Positions 1-7,100 of a stretch of DNA of 52,449 nt are shown here, piece after piece. The stretch spans positions 1 to 52,449 of the forward strand of contig CAZJRB010000042.1 in NCBI GenBank assembly GCA_964547995.1, read 5' to 3'. Both the position numbers and the translations under genes were made by a program. The notes under the pieces were generated by a model. It was not told where the DNA came from. It saw only the letters and a list, made by a program, of their open reading frames with translations, and ran no database searches. The stretch comes from CAZJRB01 sp964547995. Its GTDB lineage: Bacteria > Planctomycetota > Planctomycetia > Pirellulales > Thermoguttaceae. How positions within the stretch are numbered: the first letter of the stretch is position 1; every line of letters begins with the position of its first letter.

Positions 1-261
1 AGTTACAATAGGGCTACCGTTGGCTCAATTCACCCCGGAAAAGGGAGAAGAACCATTTATTTGCTGCCAGGGACCCATTATTCCCTTGATCCAAAGTGGT
101 CGAAGGAAAGGAAAGAGCAGGAAGTCGAGAAATGGCGGACCTGGTGGCGTGAGAATCGTGACAAGCTGGAAAGGCCAATAGGCCAAAGCGCCTGGCGGCC
201 TCCGAAGAAAGAAGACGAAACTCGTCCGTCGGGTGCAGAATCAAAAGATGCCGAAAAGTAG
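1..261 (+). CDS. C-terminal end of an unknown hydrophilic protein (5' end outside window)
   Basis: The frame is open from the first base and ends at a TAG stop, giving about 86 visible residues with no start needed inside the window. The visible part is very hydrophilic and charged, with a tryptophan-rich patch (WRTWWRENRDKLERP) and a Lys/Glu/Asp tail. I do not recognise a defined domain. Tails with a W-x2-WW-x2-N pattern are, as far as I recall, common at the end of planctomycete HEAT-repeat-like hypotheticals, but that is only a hint. The opposite-strand frame here is a shadow with no recognisable content. Confidence 0.5.
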   Translation, partial: SYNRATVGSIHPGKGRRTIYLLPGTHYSLDPKWSKERKEQEVEKWRTWWRENRDKLERPIGQSAWRPPKKEDETRPSGAESKDAEK

Positions 262-399
262 ACCGCCGGGCGGCATTTGGGCCCTGGGGGAGCCGATTGC
301 TGGCAAAAGCGGACTGGCTAGACTATACTGATACGGTAATAGCGGTGCCGGGAAGCGTTGTGCAGCACCAGGACCAGACCCACACAGACTCACGAGGTA

Positions 400-1236
400 A
401 TGAAAATGACCGGGAACTCTCGCACGTTCGGACTTCGCAGCATCGGCGTAATCGGGATGACGTTTTGTATCGCTTGCCTGCTCGGCGGGCCGGCCGACGC
501 CCATGGACCGATGGGTTCGTTCGGCGGCTCGTTCGGGGGTTCGTTCGGCCACGGCGGGCTGAACCTGTCGCGGCCGGGGACGGGGTTTCCCCATGTTTCG
601 TTGCCCAATCCGTTTCCACCGCACCCACATCCGCACCCCTATCCACCGCATCCGCACCCGCATCCCTACCCACCCTATCCGCACCCCTATCCCCATGTGT
701 ACCCATACGTTTGCCCGTATCCATATCCGTACAACCCGTATCCCTACCCGGGCTACAATCCGCCGATCTACGATTCGGGCGACCTGTTCTCGGGCTACTC
801 CTACGATCCCGCGACGGGGCAGTGGACGAAGAACACCGAACGGACCGAGGTGAAGGCCAGTGCGGCCGATCCGGATCGCGGCCAGGTCGATCCCGGCTCC
901 TTGCGGAAGGTCGACCGTTGGATAGCGGATCCGGCCGGCGGTTGGATTCACGAAACGGGCATGTATTGGACCTCGTACGGCGTTCCCCACAAGGACGTCC
1001 ACCAGGTTCACTGCGACCGCAAGTATGGCTCGAACGTCGTTGAACGGCACGACGACCACATCATCGCCGCCCCCAACCCGGAGGCCGCCAAGAAAGGCGC
1101 CGCGGCAAAGCCCAAGTCGCCACAGCAAGTTCCGCCGTCGCGCGCCTTGTTCAATAAGCTCGACGCCAACAGCGACGGGAATCTCACCCACGACGAGTTT
1201 CAAAAGGGCTTCCCGAAGTTCCAGAGCACGCATTGA
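400..1236 (+). CDS. Exported His/Pro/Tyr-rich protein with a C-terminal EF-hand
   Basis: The predicted protein has 278 residues. The ATG at 400 is chosen because a GAGG motif lies just before it and a signal peptide follows (hydrophobic stretch ending near PADAHG), so export is expected. A Gly/Ser/Phe-rich segment comes first. Residues about 72-122 then form a low-complexity run of Pro-His-Pro-Tyr units, which could bind metal ions or pack as an extended polyproline-like rod. The C-terminus carries one clear EF-hand loop at residues 255-266 (D-A-N-S-D-G-N-L-x3-E), with the usual acidic ligands at positions 1, 3, 5 and 12, so calcium binding is likely. The middle part (residues about 130-230) matches no domain I know. 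The gene stands alone, with no partner in the same orientation nearby. The overall function is unknown. Confidence 0.8.
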   Translation: MKMTGNSRTFGLRSIGVIGMTFCIACLLGGPADAHGPMGSFGGSFGGSFGHGGLNLSRPGTGFPHVSLPNPFPPHPHPHPYPPHPHPHPYPPYPHPYPHVYPYVCPYPYPYNPYPYPGYNPPIYDSGDLFSGYSYDPATGQWTKNTERTEVKASAADPDRGQVDPGSLRKVDRWIADPAGGWIHETGMYWTSYGVPHKDVHQVHCDRKYGSNVVERHDDHIIAAPNPEAAKKGAAAKPKSPQQVPPSRALFNKLDANSDGNLTHDEFQKGFPKFQSTH

Positions 1237-1484
1237 CGTTTCCGCGCGGGCATCGCAGCGGGATTGCCGGCGTCATTCCCTTCTTTCGGGTGCAACCCTT
1301 TTGGACTCGTTTTGTGCTGCCCTTCCACCACGTCCAAAATGTCTGGCGGTGGTTGTCCATCAGACTGTGCCAGAATGCGCCCACGGATCGCGTAAAAGTT
1401 TACCGATTTTGCGCATCTTACCGGACATCTCAAGAAATGCAAGAGCAGTTTTCTTGAGGAAGAGCGATGTCAGTCACTTGACGT

Positions 1485-1832
1485 TCACGGGTAATTTCCC
1501 GAATCGTCCGGCTTCGGCAGAATCAGCGTGACGATGATTCCCACCGCCGCGCTGAAGATGTTCCCGAGAATAATCAGTGCCAAGAAGGCAATGATCGATT
1601 GGCCGAGAGATTGCCACACTGCCAGGAAGAACAAGCAAAGGGCCACGAGAGCCAGCAGCGTGCGATTGAATTGAAAGGGCTCGATGTCGAGATCCGGTTC
1701 GTTCCCGGTCGGATCGGCCGGTTCTGCCCGGTGGAAGTACGGATTCACCGTGCCGTCGCTTGCCGTGCCGCACTGCCAACAGACCGCCAGCGGCGCGTCG
1801 ATCAACTCGTTGCACTGTGGACATCGCCACAT
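1485..1832 (-). CDS. Small zinc-ribbon membrane protein
   Basis: The predicted protein has 115 residues. It starts with a zinc-ribbon-like pair of knuckles (CPQC near residue 4 and CWQC near residue 18), then a polar linker, then one long or two short hydrophobic segments (about residues 56-105), and a short polar tail. Such short zinc-ribbon plus transmembrane proteins are common in planctomycetes, with no established role. It is followed downstream on the same strand only by non-coding DNA, and it is separated from the next minus-strand gene (1905-2699) by about 70 bases, so the two could share a transcript. No catalytic motif is visible. Confidence 0.65.
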   Translation of the reverse strand: MWRCPQCNELIDAPLAVCWQCGTASDGTVNPYFHRAEPADPTGNEPDLDIEPFQFNRTLLALVALCLFFLAVWQSLGQSIIAFLALIILGNIFSAAVGIIVTLILPKPDDSGNYP

Positions 1833-1904
1833 GGTCCGGTACCCGTAAGATGGGGTAAAGACATGCCGGCGTGAGGAATCCGCCGCGACGAATTTAGCGG
1901 ACCG

Positions 1905-2699
1905 CTACGATTCCTCCTTATCATCTTCGGCGGGTTCTTCCATTGGCGTTTTCTCCTCTTCTTCTGGCACTTCCCCTTCGTCCTCTGGCGTTTTCTCCTC
2001 TTCCTCGGGCGATTCCCCTTCGTCCTCTGGCGCTTTCCCTTCGTCCTCTGGCGCTTCCTCGGTTTTTTCTTCGACCGGCTCTTCGGCCTTTTCGGTCGGC
2101 TCCTTCTTTGTTTTTTCGGCAGTTGCTTCCACCGACGTATCGATTTTGGGTGCGGCTTCTTTGGCAGAAGCCGCCGCGGCGGCCTTCTTCGTGGCCTGCT
2201 TGGCCATGGCTTCCGCCGGCGATTCGGATTCGGCCGAGATATTGTCGAACGAAACTGACGACTGTTGGCCTTTCACCCGCTCCCGAAAGGCCAGCTTCTT
2301 TGCCCGCTGGCTGCGCGAACTGACCCATACCACCAACGCGATCAGCACGACTACCGGGATTGTGATGATCGCGGCGTACAGGCTGATCTTTGAATCTTCT
2401 TCTTGTAGTGCTTTTTCCGGTGCGGCCGGATCGGCCGTCGCTGTTGCACCGCCTTTACCCTCGCCTTTTCCTTCGCCCTTGCCTTCACCTTTTCCTGCTT
2501 CGGGCGCGTCCGTAGCAGGTGCAGCGGGGGCCTCGGGCACGTCCGTGGCGGGTGCAGCGGATGCCTCGGTGTCTATCGGGTCAGCCGCCTCTTGGGCATA
2601 AAGGAGCCTTCGCTCCCCGGCCTTGCCGAACAAACCGGCCAACGCGAGCAAAACGCCGACGGCCAGGATGCGATTGGCAGCAGGAATAACGCGAACCAT
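1905..2699 (-). CDS. Single-pass membrane protein with acidic repetitive tail
   Basis: The predicted protein has 264 residues. It has an N-terminal signal or anchor sequence (residues about 10-25), an Ala/Pro/Thr-rich and Gly-Lys-Glu-repeat segment (GKGEGKGEGK), a second membrane segment at about residues 106-127, a basic stretch after it, and a long highly acidic C-terminus built from imperfect EEEEKTPEDEGE-like units. The repeats are strongly biased in composition, so the exact function cannot be read from them. The basic residues directly after the second segment suggest that the acidic tail is cytoplasmic. The ORF is long and has signal-like features, so it is probably a real gene, but its role is unknown. 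Confidence 0.6.
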   Translation of the reverse strand: MVRVIPAANRILAVGVLLALAGLFGKAGERRLLYAQEAADPIDTEASAAPATDVPEAPAAPATDAPEAGKGEGKGEGKGEGKGGATATADPAAPEKALQEEDSKISLYAAIITIPVVVLIALVVWVSSRSQRAKKLAFRERVKGQQSSVSFDNISAESESPAEAMAKQATKKAAAAASAKEAAPKIDTSVEATAEKTKKEPTEKAEEPVEEKTEEAPEDEGKAPEDEGESPEEEEKTPEDEGEVPEEEEKTPMEEPAEDDKEES

Positions 2700-2863
2700 G
2701 GCTTTTCTCCCTTCGCAGACTATTCGTTCTGCACTGCAATACCGGTAGGGTAACGGGACCCTCTATTGACTGTACCCAGTATCCGGATCAATAACAATAC
2801 ACAATCGAGCGTCATTTGGATACCGGGGACCGCCTGGAGCGGGCACGAACCGTTTCCCGGCCC

Positions 2864-2892
2864 TTGACGCCCTAATTTAGGGGGGTTATACT
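2864..2892 (+). promoter_or_regulatory. Sigma-70-type promoter of the vWA-TolQ-ExbD operon
   Basis: TTGACG at 2864-2869 is followed after exactly 17 bases by TATACT at 2887-2892. The start codon of the vWA gene lies about 33 bases further on, behind a GGAGAGGA ribosome binding site. The match to both hexamers and the ideal spacing make this the likely promoter of the eight-gene operon. Confidence 0.6.
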
Positions 2893-2924
2893 GACGTTAT
2901 GGGCTCTCCTGGAGAGGAAAACCG

Positions 2925-3986
2925 ATGAACGTCACGTGCATTTTCTGTGACCAGCAGACTCAGGTCGCACCCGACCACGCCGGCAGCGAGATCACCTGCC
3001 CGAAGTGCGGCAAGGAGTTTCCCCTTCCCTCGGCCGAATTGGGGCGGTCTCGCGGGCGTGCATACATCGAGCATCGCGGTTCCTGGTGGAAACCGAGTCT
3101 TGCCGGCGTCATCTCGTTTTTGTTTCACGCCTGCCTCTTGTCGCTCTTTATGCTGGTCACCTGGAGCCACTTGGACCCCGGCGGCATGGGCAGCGAGGTG
3201 CGCATCGGCGAGATGCCCTCCGAAGAATTGGGTGAGCGCGAAGAGGGAGAACTCGACGCCGAGGCGGCCGAGCCGGTCGACCAGCAGACCGAGCTCGAGG
3301 AGACGTTCGAGGAGATTGCCCCGCCGGTTCCCGCGGCCGACGAGACGGCCATGGAGATCGACGCCTTCATGCTCACCCCCAGCGGTTCGGCCGGCGGCGT
3401 CCCGGAGATGGCGGTCATCTCCGGCGGCGGGAGCAGCATCGGCTCCGGCACCTCGTTTATGGGAAGCCGCGCCGAAGGACACCGCTTCTGTATCGTGGCC
3501 GACTGCTCGGGCAGCATGGCGGAGGTCCTTGACGCACGAAGCAACGAGGTCGTCGCCCGCCCGTTGGAGTACGTCAAGAGCGAGATCCTCGAAACGATCA
3601 ATTCCATGCACGTGAGGGCGCGGTTTCAGGTGGTTTTCTTCAGCACCGAGGCCCTGCCCTTTCCCGACTCCGGCTGGCTTCACCCGCGGCGTCACAAGGA
3701 AGCCTTGAAGAAGTGGCTGTCCGACGTACACGCCAGCGGCGTGACGGAACCGGGCGAGGCGTTTAAGATCGCCTTTCAGCTCGAACCGAAACCGGACGTT
3801 ATTTTTTTCATGACCGACGGGCTGTTCGACGAAGAGGTCGTCGACGAAGTGGCCAAGCTCAACAGCGGCAAGAAAGTGGTGATCAACACGATCTCGTTTA
3901 TCAACAGGGATTCGGAGCCGCTGATGCGGGCCATCGCGAAGGACTCAGGAGGTCGATATCGGCATGTCCACTTGTCCAGCCGGTAG
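2925..3986 (+). CDS. Zinc-ribbon, membrane-anchored von Willebrand factor A domain protein
   Basis: The predicted protein has 353 residues. The N-terminus is a zinc-ribbon of the MJ0042 type (CIFC near residue 5 and CPKC near residue 25). A membrane segment lies at about residues 55-80. A Glu-rich linker and a Gly/Ser-rich stretch follow, and then a vWA domain starts near residue 187. The metal-ion-dependent adhesion site is intact (D-C-S-G-S, followed by a later T-D-G in VIFFMTDGLFD), so it should bind Mg/Mn and a protein ligand. The topology suggests a cytoplasmic zinc ribbon and a periplasmic vWA domain. It is the first gene of a run that includes a TolQ/ExbB channel and two ExbD proteins, an arrangement that recurs in planctomycetes. 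Its likely role is as an interaction module of that complex; this is inference. Confidence 0.85.
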   Translation: MNVTCIFCDQQTQVAPDHAGSEITCPKCGKEFPLPSAELGRSRGRAYIEHRGSWWKPSLAGVISFLFHACLLSLFMLVTWSHLDPGGMGSEVRIGEMPSEELGEREEGELDAEAAEPVDQQTELEETFEEIAPPVPAADETAMEIDAFMLTPSGSAGGVPEMAVISGGGSSIGSGTSFMGSRAEGHRFCIVADCSGSMAEVLDARSNEVVARPLEYVKSEILETINSMHVRARFQVVFFSTEALPFPDSGWLHPRRHKEALKKWLSDVHASGVTEPGEAFKIAFQLEPKPDVIFFMTDGLFDEEVVDEVAKLNSGKKVVINTISFINRDSEPLMRAIAKDSGGRYRHVHLSSR

Positions 3987-4039
3987 GGTGGGCAATGCCC
4001 GCCGAGACACGAGAAGCGAGACGGGGCGCTTTTCTCCCA

Positions 4040-4122
4040 ATAAAGCCGCGACCGTCGGTCGCGCCGAGCGTTGCCCAAAACGGCTGCCACCCGTGTTCGG
4101 CGCGACCAGCGGTCGCGGCTTT
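4040..4122. repeat. Palindromic repeat pair of the GCGACC family overlapping a gene start
   Basis: Two inverted copies of a short palindrome face each other: TAAAGCCGCGACCG-TCGGTCGCGC at 4041-4064 and GGCGCGACCAGCGGTCGCGG at about 4099-4118. Each copy is itself nearly self-complementary. The same unit recurs at 8911, 17575, 24941, 25822, 27216 and 34987. It lies between the vWA gene and the body of the next gene, and runs through that gene's start region. A short related motif, GTAGGGTGGGCAATGCCCGCC, lies just before it at about 3983-4003. Confidence 0.75.
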
Positions 4123-5265
4123 CTGTTGTTGGTAACGGGGGTCGCCGTGGCGGCATCGCTGCTTTGCGGCACGCCGGCGGCGGCCGCCGAGCGAATCGTC
4201 CTGCGAAACTTGCAGATCATCCGCGACCGCCCGGTCGAGACGTTCGACGAAGACGGAGTCCGGCTGCAAGGGGGAATGGTCATCCCGTGGGATGAAATCG
4301 AGCGGGGAACCGTCGCCCCGCAGAAACAGGCCGCTTTCGACCAGATGCTCAAGGACCTGGGCGAATCGCTCTACCGTATCCGGCGCCGGCTGACGGTGGG
4401 CGACTACGTTGAGCTGGCCGCGCCGGCCGAAGCCGTCTATCCCCGATACGTCGGCCGCAACAGCAAGACGGCCTACATGGTATGGCAGGCAACCATGTGG
4501 TCGCGTCTGGCGGCCGGGCGGCGCGAAGCGGCCCTCGAACCGTACTTGTATTGCTACGAATACTCGCGCCGGCTCGGCGGCCGGCCCGTCGCGCTGCCGG
4601 GAAACCGCCGCTTGAAGTTCGATCCGGCAACCGGTATGACCCCCGAGCTGCTGCCCGTCTGGTTCGACCGCGACGCGGTCAAAGCGGCCATGCCGGGCGT
4701 GCTCAAGGCCGCGCAGCAGATGCGACATCCGATGCCCAAAGGCGTCCGCGTTTATTATGCCACCCTCGCTTTCGCGGCCGGCGATCCGGTCCGCGCAACG
4801 GAGGTCCTTGCGGCGGTCGACGACCGGCAGGGCCCTCTGGCCGAACTCCGCGACATTGCCAAAGCCCAGGGCGAGGTGCTCGCGGGGCGTCCCGGCCAGT
4901 CCGTTCGCCGCCTGGTGCTCACTCTCGATCAACTGGCGCCCGCCAACAAGCCGCTGGCCCTCTACTGGCTGGGGATCGCAAGACTCCAATCCGGCCAGGA
5001 ACGGGTGCGGCAGGAAGGCATCCTGCAACTGCTCCACCTGCCGGCGCTCTACGGCAAGAGCCATCCCGCGCTGGCCGCCGCCGGCCTTTACCGCGCGATG
5101 CTGGCACTCGAGAAACAAGACAACCCGGCCGGCAGCCGCGCGCTCCGCGGCGAATTGCTCGCCCGGTACGGACAAACCTACCACGCCGACAAGGCGCGGA
5201 AACAACAAGATTCTCCCGAGAGAAATTCAGCCCATGAATCAAAACCGCCTGAGCCGAAGAGGTAG
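4093..5265 (+). CDS. Exported helical-repeat (TPR-like) protein of the TolQ/ExbD operon
   Basis: About 390 residues are predicted from the GTG at 4093. The start is uncertain: an ATG at 3964 would overlap the vWA gene by 23 bases and read through a palindromic repeat, while TTG codons at 4126-4131 are also possible. A signal-peptide-like stretch (LLLVTGVAVAASLLCGTPAAAA) follows whichever start is used, so export is expected. The rest is a helical protein rich in Ala, Leu and Arg with TPR-like spacing in its second half. No catalytic motif is seen. It overlaps the next gene by 32 bases, which suggests translational coupling. Its role is presumably as a periplasmic partner of the channel encoded by the following genes. 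Confidence 0.7.
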   Translation: MFGATSGRGFLLLVTGVAVAASLLCGTPAAAAERIVLRNLQIIRDRPVETFDEDGVRLQGGMVIPWDEIERGTVAPQKQAAFDQMLKDLGESLYRIRRRLTVGDYVELAAPAEAVYPRYVGRNSKTAYMVWQATMWSRLAAGRREAALEPYLYCYEYSRRLGGRPVALPGNRRLKFDPATGMTPELLPVWFDRDAVKAAMPGVLKAAQQMRHPMPKGVRVYYATLAFAAGDPVRATEVLAAVDDRQGPLAELRDIAKAQGEVLAGRPGQSVRRLVLTLDQLAPANKPLALYWLGIARLQSGQERVRQEGILQLLHLPALYGKSHPALAAAGLYRAMLALEKQDNPAGSRALRGELLARYGQTYHADKARKQQDSPERNSAHESKPPEPKR

Positions 5266-6175
5266 CTTCGTGAAATCGATATGTAGGGCAGGCGCCGCCC
5301 GCCAAGAAACAGCCGATTGCAGTGGGTACGGCCCCCCTTCGCTTTCCCGCTGGGTGTTGATGCTGTCGTTTGCGGTGGGGCTTGCATGGTACGGCAGCGC
5401 GCTTGTTGCCCGCATCGCCGCCCAGGACGCCGGCGAGGCCGTCGAAGAAGAAGCCCTGGAAGATACCGGCGCGGCGGCCGCTTCGCCCGCACCAGCCGGC
5501 ACGTCGCCAAAGCGCGCAGCCGACGACAAAACGCCCGAAAAACGGACCTTGTTCCAGACGGTATGGGAAGGCGGCGTTGTCGGCCTGTTGATCCTGCTGC
5601 TCTCGTTCGTTGCGGTCGCCTACATCATCGAACATTCGATGAGCATCCGCAAGTCGGCCTTGATGCCCGACCGCGTGCTCGACGATCTCGACGAGCTGAT
5701 CGCCGATGGAAAAATCGACGACGCTATGGCGTACTGCGAGTCGGACGGTGGCAAGTCGCTCGTTTCGTCGGTGATCCTGGCCGGGCTGACCCGCTACAAG
5801 ACGGCCCAGTTCGGATTCGCCGAATACAAGTCGGCGGTCGAGGAGGCGGGCGAAGAGCAAACCAGCCGGCTCTACCGGAAAACGGAAGTCCTCAGCCTGA
5901 TCGGGGCCATCGCACCGATGCTCGGGCTGACCGGGACGGTGCTGGGTATGATCAAGGCGTTCAACACAATCGCCACGAAGGGCGGAATGGCTCGCCCCGA
6001 CGAACTCGCCGGCGGCATCGGCCAGGCGCTCGTCACCACGCTCATGGGGTTGGTCGTCGCCATACCCGCCATGATCGCGTGCAGCTACTTCCGAAACAAA
6101 ATCGACTCGATCGTCTCCGAGGCCGGCAACCGGATCGAAAGGGTCATGCTGCCGCTCGGCCGGCAGTCCAAATAA
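5234..6175 (+). CDS. MotA/TolQ/ExbB family proton channel protein
   Basis: The predicted protein has 313 residues from the ATG at 5234. It has an N-terminal signal or anchor segment (about residues 39-58), an acidic Ala/Pro linker, and then the MotA/TolQ/ExbB core: a first membrane helix near residue 111, a cytoplasmic region, and the two conserved helices near residues 219-240 (IGAIAPMLGLTGTVLGMI) and 265-285 (LVTTLMGLVVAIPAMIA). The GLxGTVxGM signature is typical of the family. Members form the pentameric ring around an ExbD/TolR dimer and convert proton or sodium flow into mechanical work. The two genes immediately downstream are ExbD-type, so the complex is complete. The extra N-terminal extension of about 110 residues is longer than in E. 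coli ExbB, and its start region contains another palindrome-like sequence at about 5283-5304. Confidence 0.9.
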   Translation: MNQNRLSRRGSFVKSICRAGAARQETADCSGYGPPSLSRWVLMLSFAVGLAWYGSALVARIAAQDAGEAVEEEALEDTGAAAASPAPAGTSPKRAADDKTPEKRTLFQTVWEGGVVGLLILLLSFVAVAYIIEHSMSIRKSALMPDRVLDDLDELIADGKIDDAMAYCESDGGKSLVSSVILAGLTRYKTAQFGFAEYKSAVEEAGEEQTSRLYRKTEVLSLIGAIAPMLGLTGTVLGMIKAFNTIATKGGMARPDELAGGIGQALVTTLMGLVVAIPAMIACSYFRNKIDSIVSEAGNRIERVMLPLGRQSK

Positions 6176-6232
6176 ACGTCCCGCATTACCGAAAACGGCG
6201 CAGTCGTTCAAGAAAACCAACGGACGCCGACA

Positions 6233-6652
6233 ATGAGACTTTCCAAACGCCCACGCACCGGAACCCCATCGGTAAACATGACGCCGATGATCGACATCGT
6301 CTTCCTGTTGATCATCTTCTTTATGACCGTGTCCCAAGTATCGAAAATCAACCGCGAGCACGTCGACCTGCCAAAACTCGACGGCAGCGCCGACCAGGAA
6401 TCGTCGATCGTCACCGTCAACGTGACCGAAGACGGCGACATGCTCGTTTCGGGCAATAAAGTCTCGATCGTCCAGTTCGTCGACTTGGTGATGGAACAGA
6501 TCAAACAGCTCGGCGGCGACCCGAACCGGCTGACGATGGTCGTCCGCGCCGACCAGCGCGGAACCACCACCAAGATCAATGAGATCGTCTTGGCGATGGC
6601 CCAACTACAGTTGCAGCGTATTCGGATTGCGGTCGAGGTGCCCGAACCCTGA
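6233..6652 (+). CDS. exbD: ExbD/TolR-type biopolymer transport protein (first copy)
   Basis: The predicted protein has 139 residues. After a short basic N-terminus there is a single membrane helix with the family's key aspartate (MTPMIDIVFLLIIFFM), which carries protons across the membrane, followed by a periplasmic domain of about 100 residues. Its length matches ExbD/TolR proteins. It lies 57 bases after the TolQ-like gene and 19 bases before a second exbD-like gene. Two ExbD paralogues in tandem are common in planctomycete operons and may form a heterodimer in the channel. Confidence 0.9.
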   Translation: MRLSKRPRTGTPSVNMTPMIDIVFLLIIFFMTVSQVSKINREHVDLPKLDGSADQESSIVTVNVTEDGDMLVSGNKVSIVQFVDLVMEQIKQLGGDPNRLTMVVRADQRGTTTKINEIVLAMAQLQLQRIRIAVEVPEP

Positions 6653-6671
6653 TGAGGCCGCCCATAGAGCC

Positions 6672-7100
6672 ATGAAGCTATCCAGCCGAAAAATCGACCG
6701 CGAACGAAAGATCGAGCTGTCGATGACGAGCATGATCGACGTCGTCTTTTTGCTGCTGATCTTCTTCATGGTGTCGTCGAGCTTCGTCAAGACGGAACGG
6801 CAGCTCGAGCCGACGATCAAGGTGAAGAAGAAGTCGGTCTCCCAAGCCGCCAGCGACATGGAGCCGGCAATCATTGAAGTGGTGCGCAGCGGCAACCGGT
6901 TCGTCTACAAGATCGGCTCGCTCGAAATGACCTCCGACGAGGAGCTTACCGAGGTGCTCGAGCGGTTCGACAACAAGATGGACGGGGCCTTCGTCCGGGT
7001 GGCCGACGGCGTGCCCTTCCGCATGGCCGCGGCCGCCATCCAAGCTTGCAAGTCCGCGAAATTCATGACAGTCTCGTATGTTCCGCTTTCCGGCAACTAG
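6672..7100 (+). CDS. exbD: ExbD/TolR-type biopolymer transport protein (second copy)
   Basis: 142 residues are predicted from the ATG at 6672. It has a basic N-terminus, one membrane helix with the conserved aspartate (SMTSMIDVVFLLLIFFMV), and a periplasmic domain with the ExbD-like end (the last strand near FMTVSYVPLSGN). It differs from its neighbour at 6233-6652 in almost all of the periplasmic part, so it is not a recent duplicate. Its 3' end overlaps the start of the following TPR gene by 23 bases, consistent with a single transcript. Confidence 0.9.
   Translation: MKLSSRKIDRERKIELSMTSMIDVVFLLLIFFMVSSSFVKTERQLEPTIKVKKKSVSQAASDMEPAIIEVVRSGNRFVYKIGSLEMTSDEELTEVLERFDNKMDGAFVRVADGVPFRMAAAAIQACKSAKFMTVSYVPLSGN

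Noticed and set aside
298..329. A possible promoter for the EF-hand protein gene (TATACT at 324-329)
   Set aside because: The -10 match is good, but there is no acceptable -35 at 16-18 bases, so I did not list it as a feature.
241..1233. A 330-residue frame on the minus strand opposite the EF-hand protein gene
   Set aside because: It mirrors the Pro-His-rich repeats of the plus-strand gene, has no ribosome binding site or recognisable domain, and is explained as a shadow of GC-rich coding DNA.
1920..2080. Short repeating units resembling a CRISPR array
   Set aside because: The units are 12-30 bases with no unique spacers and simply encode the Glu-rich tail of the protein at 1905-2699.
3901..5208. 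A 435-residue frame on the minus strand opposite the second operon gene
   Set aside because: No signal, domain or neighbour supports it, and the opposite strand carries a coupled gene of the operon.
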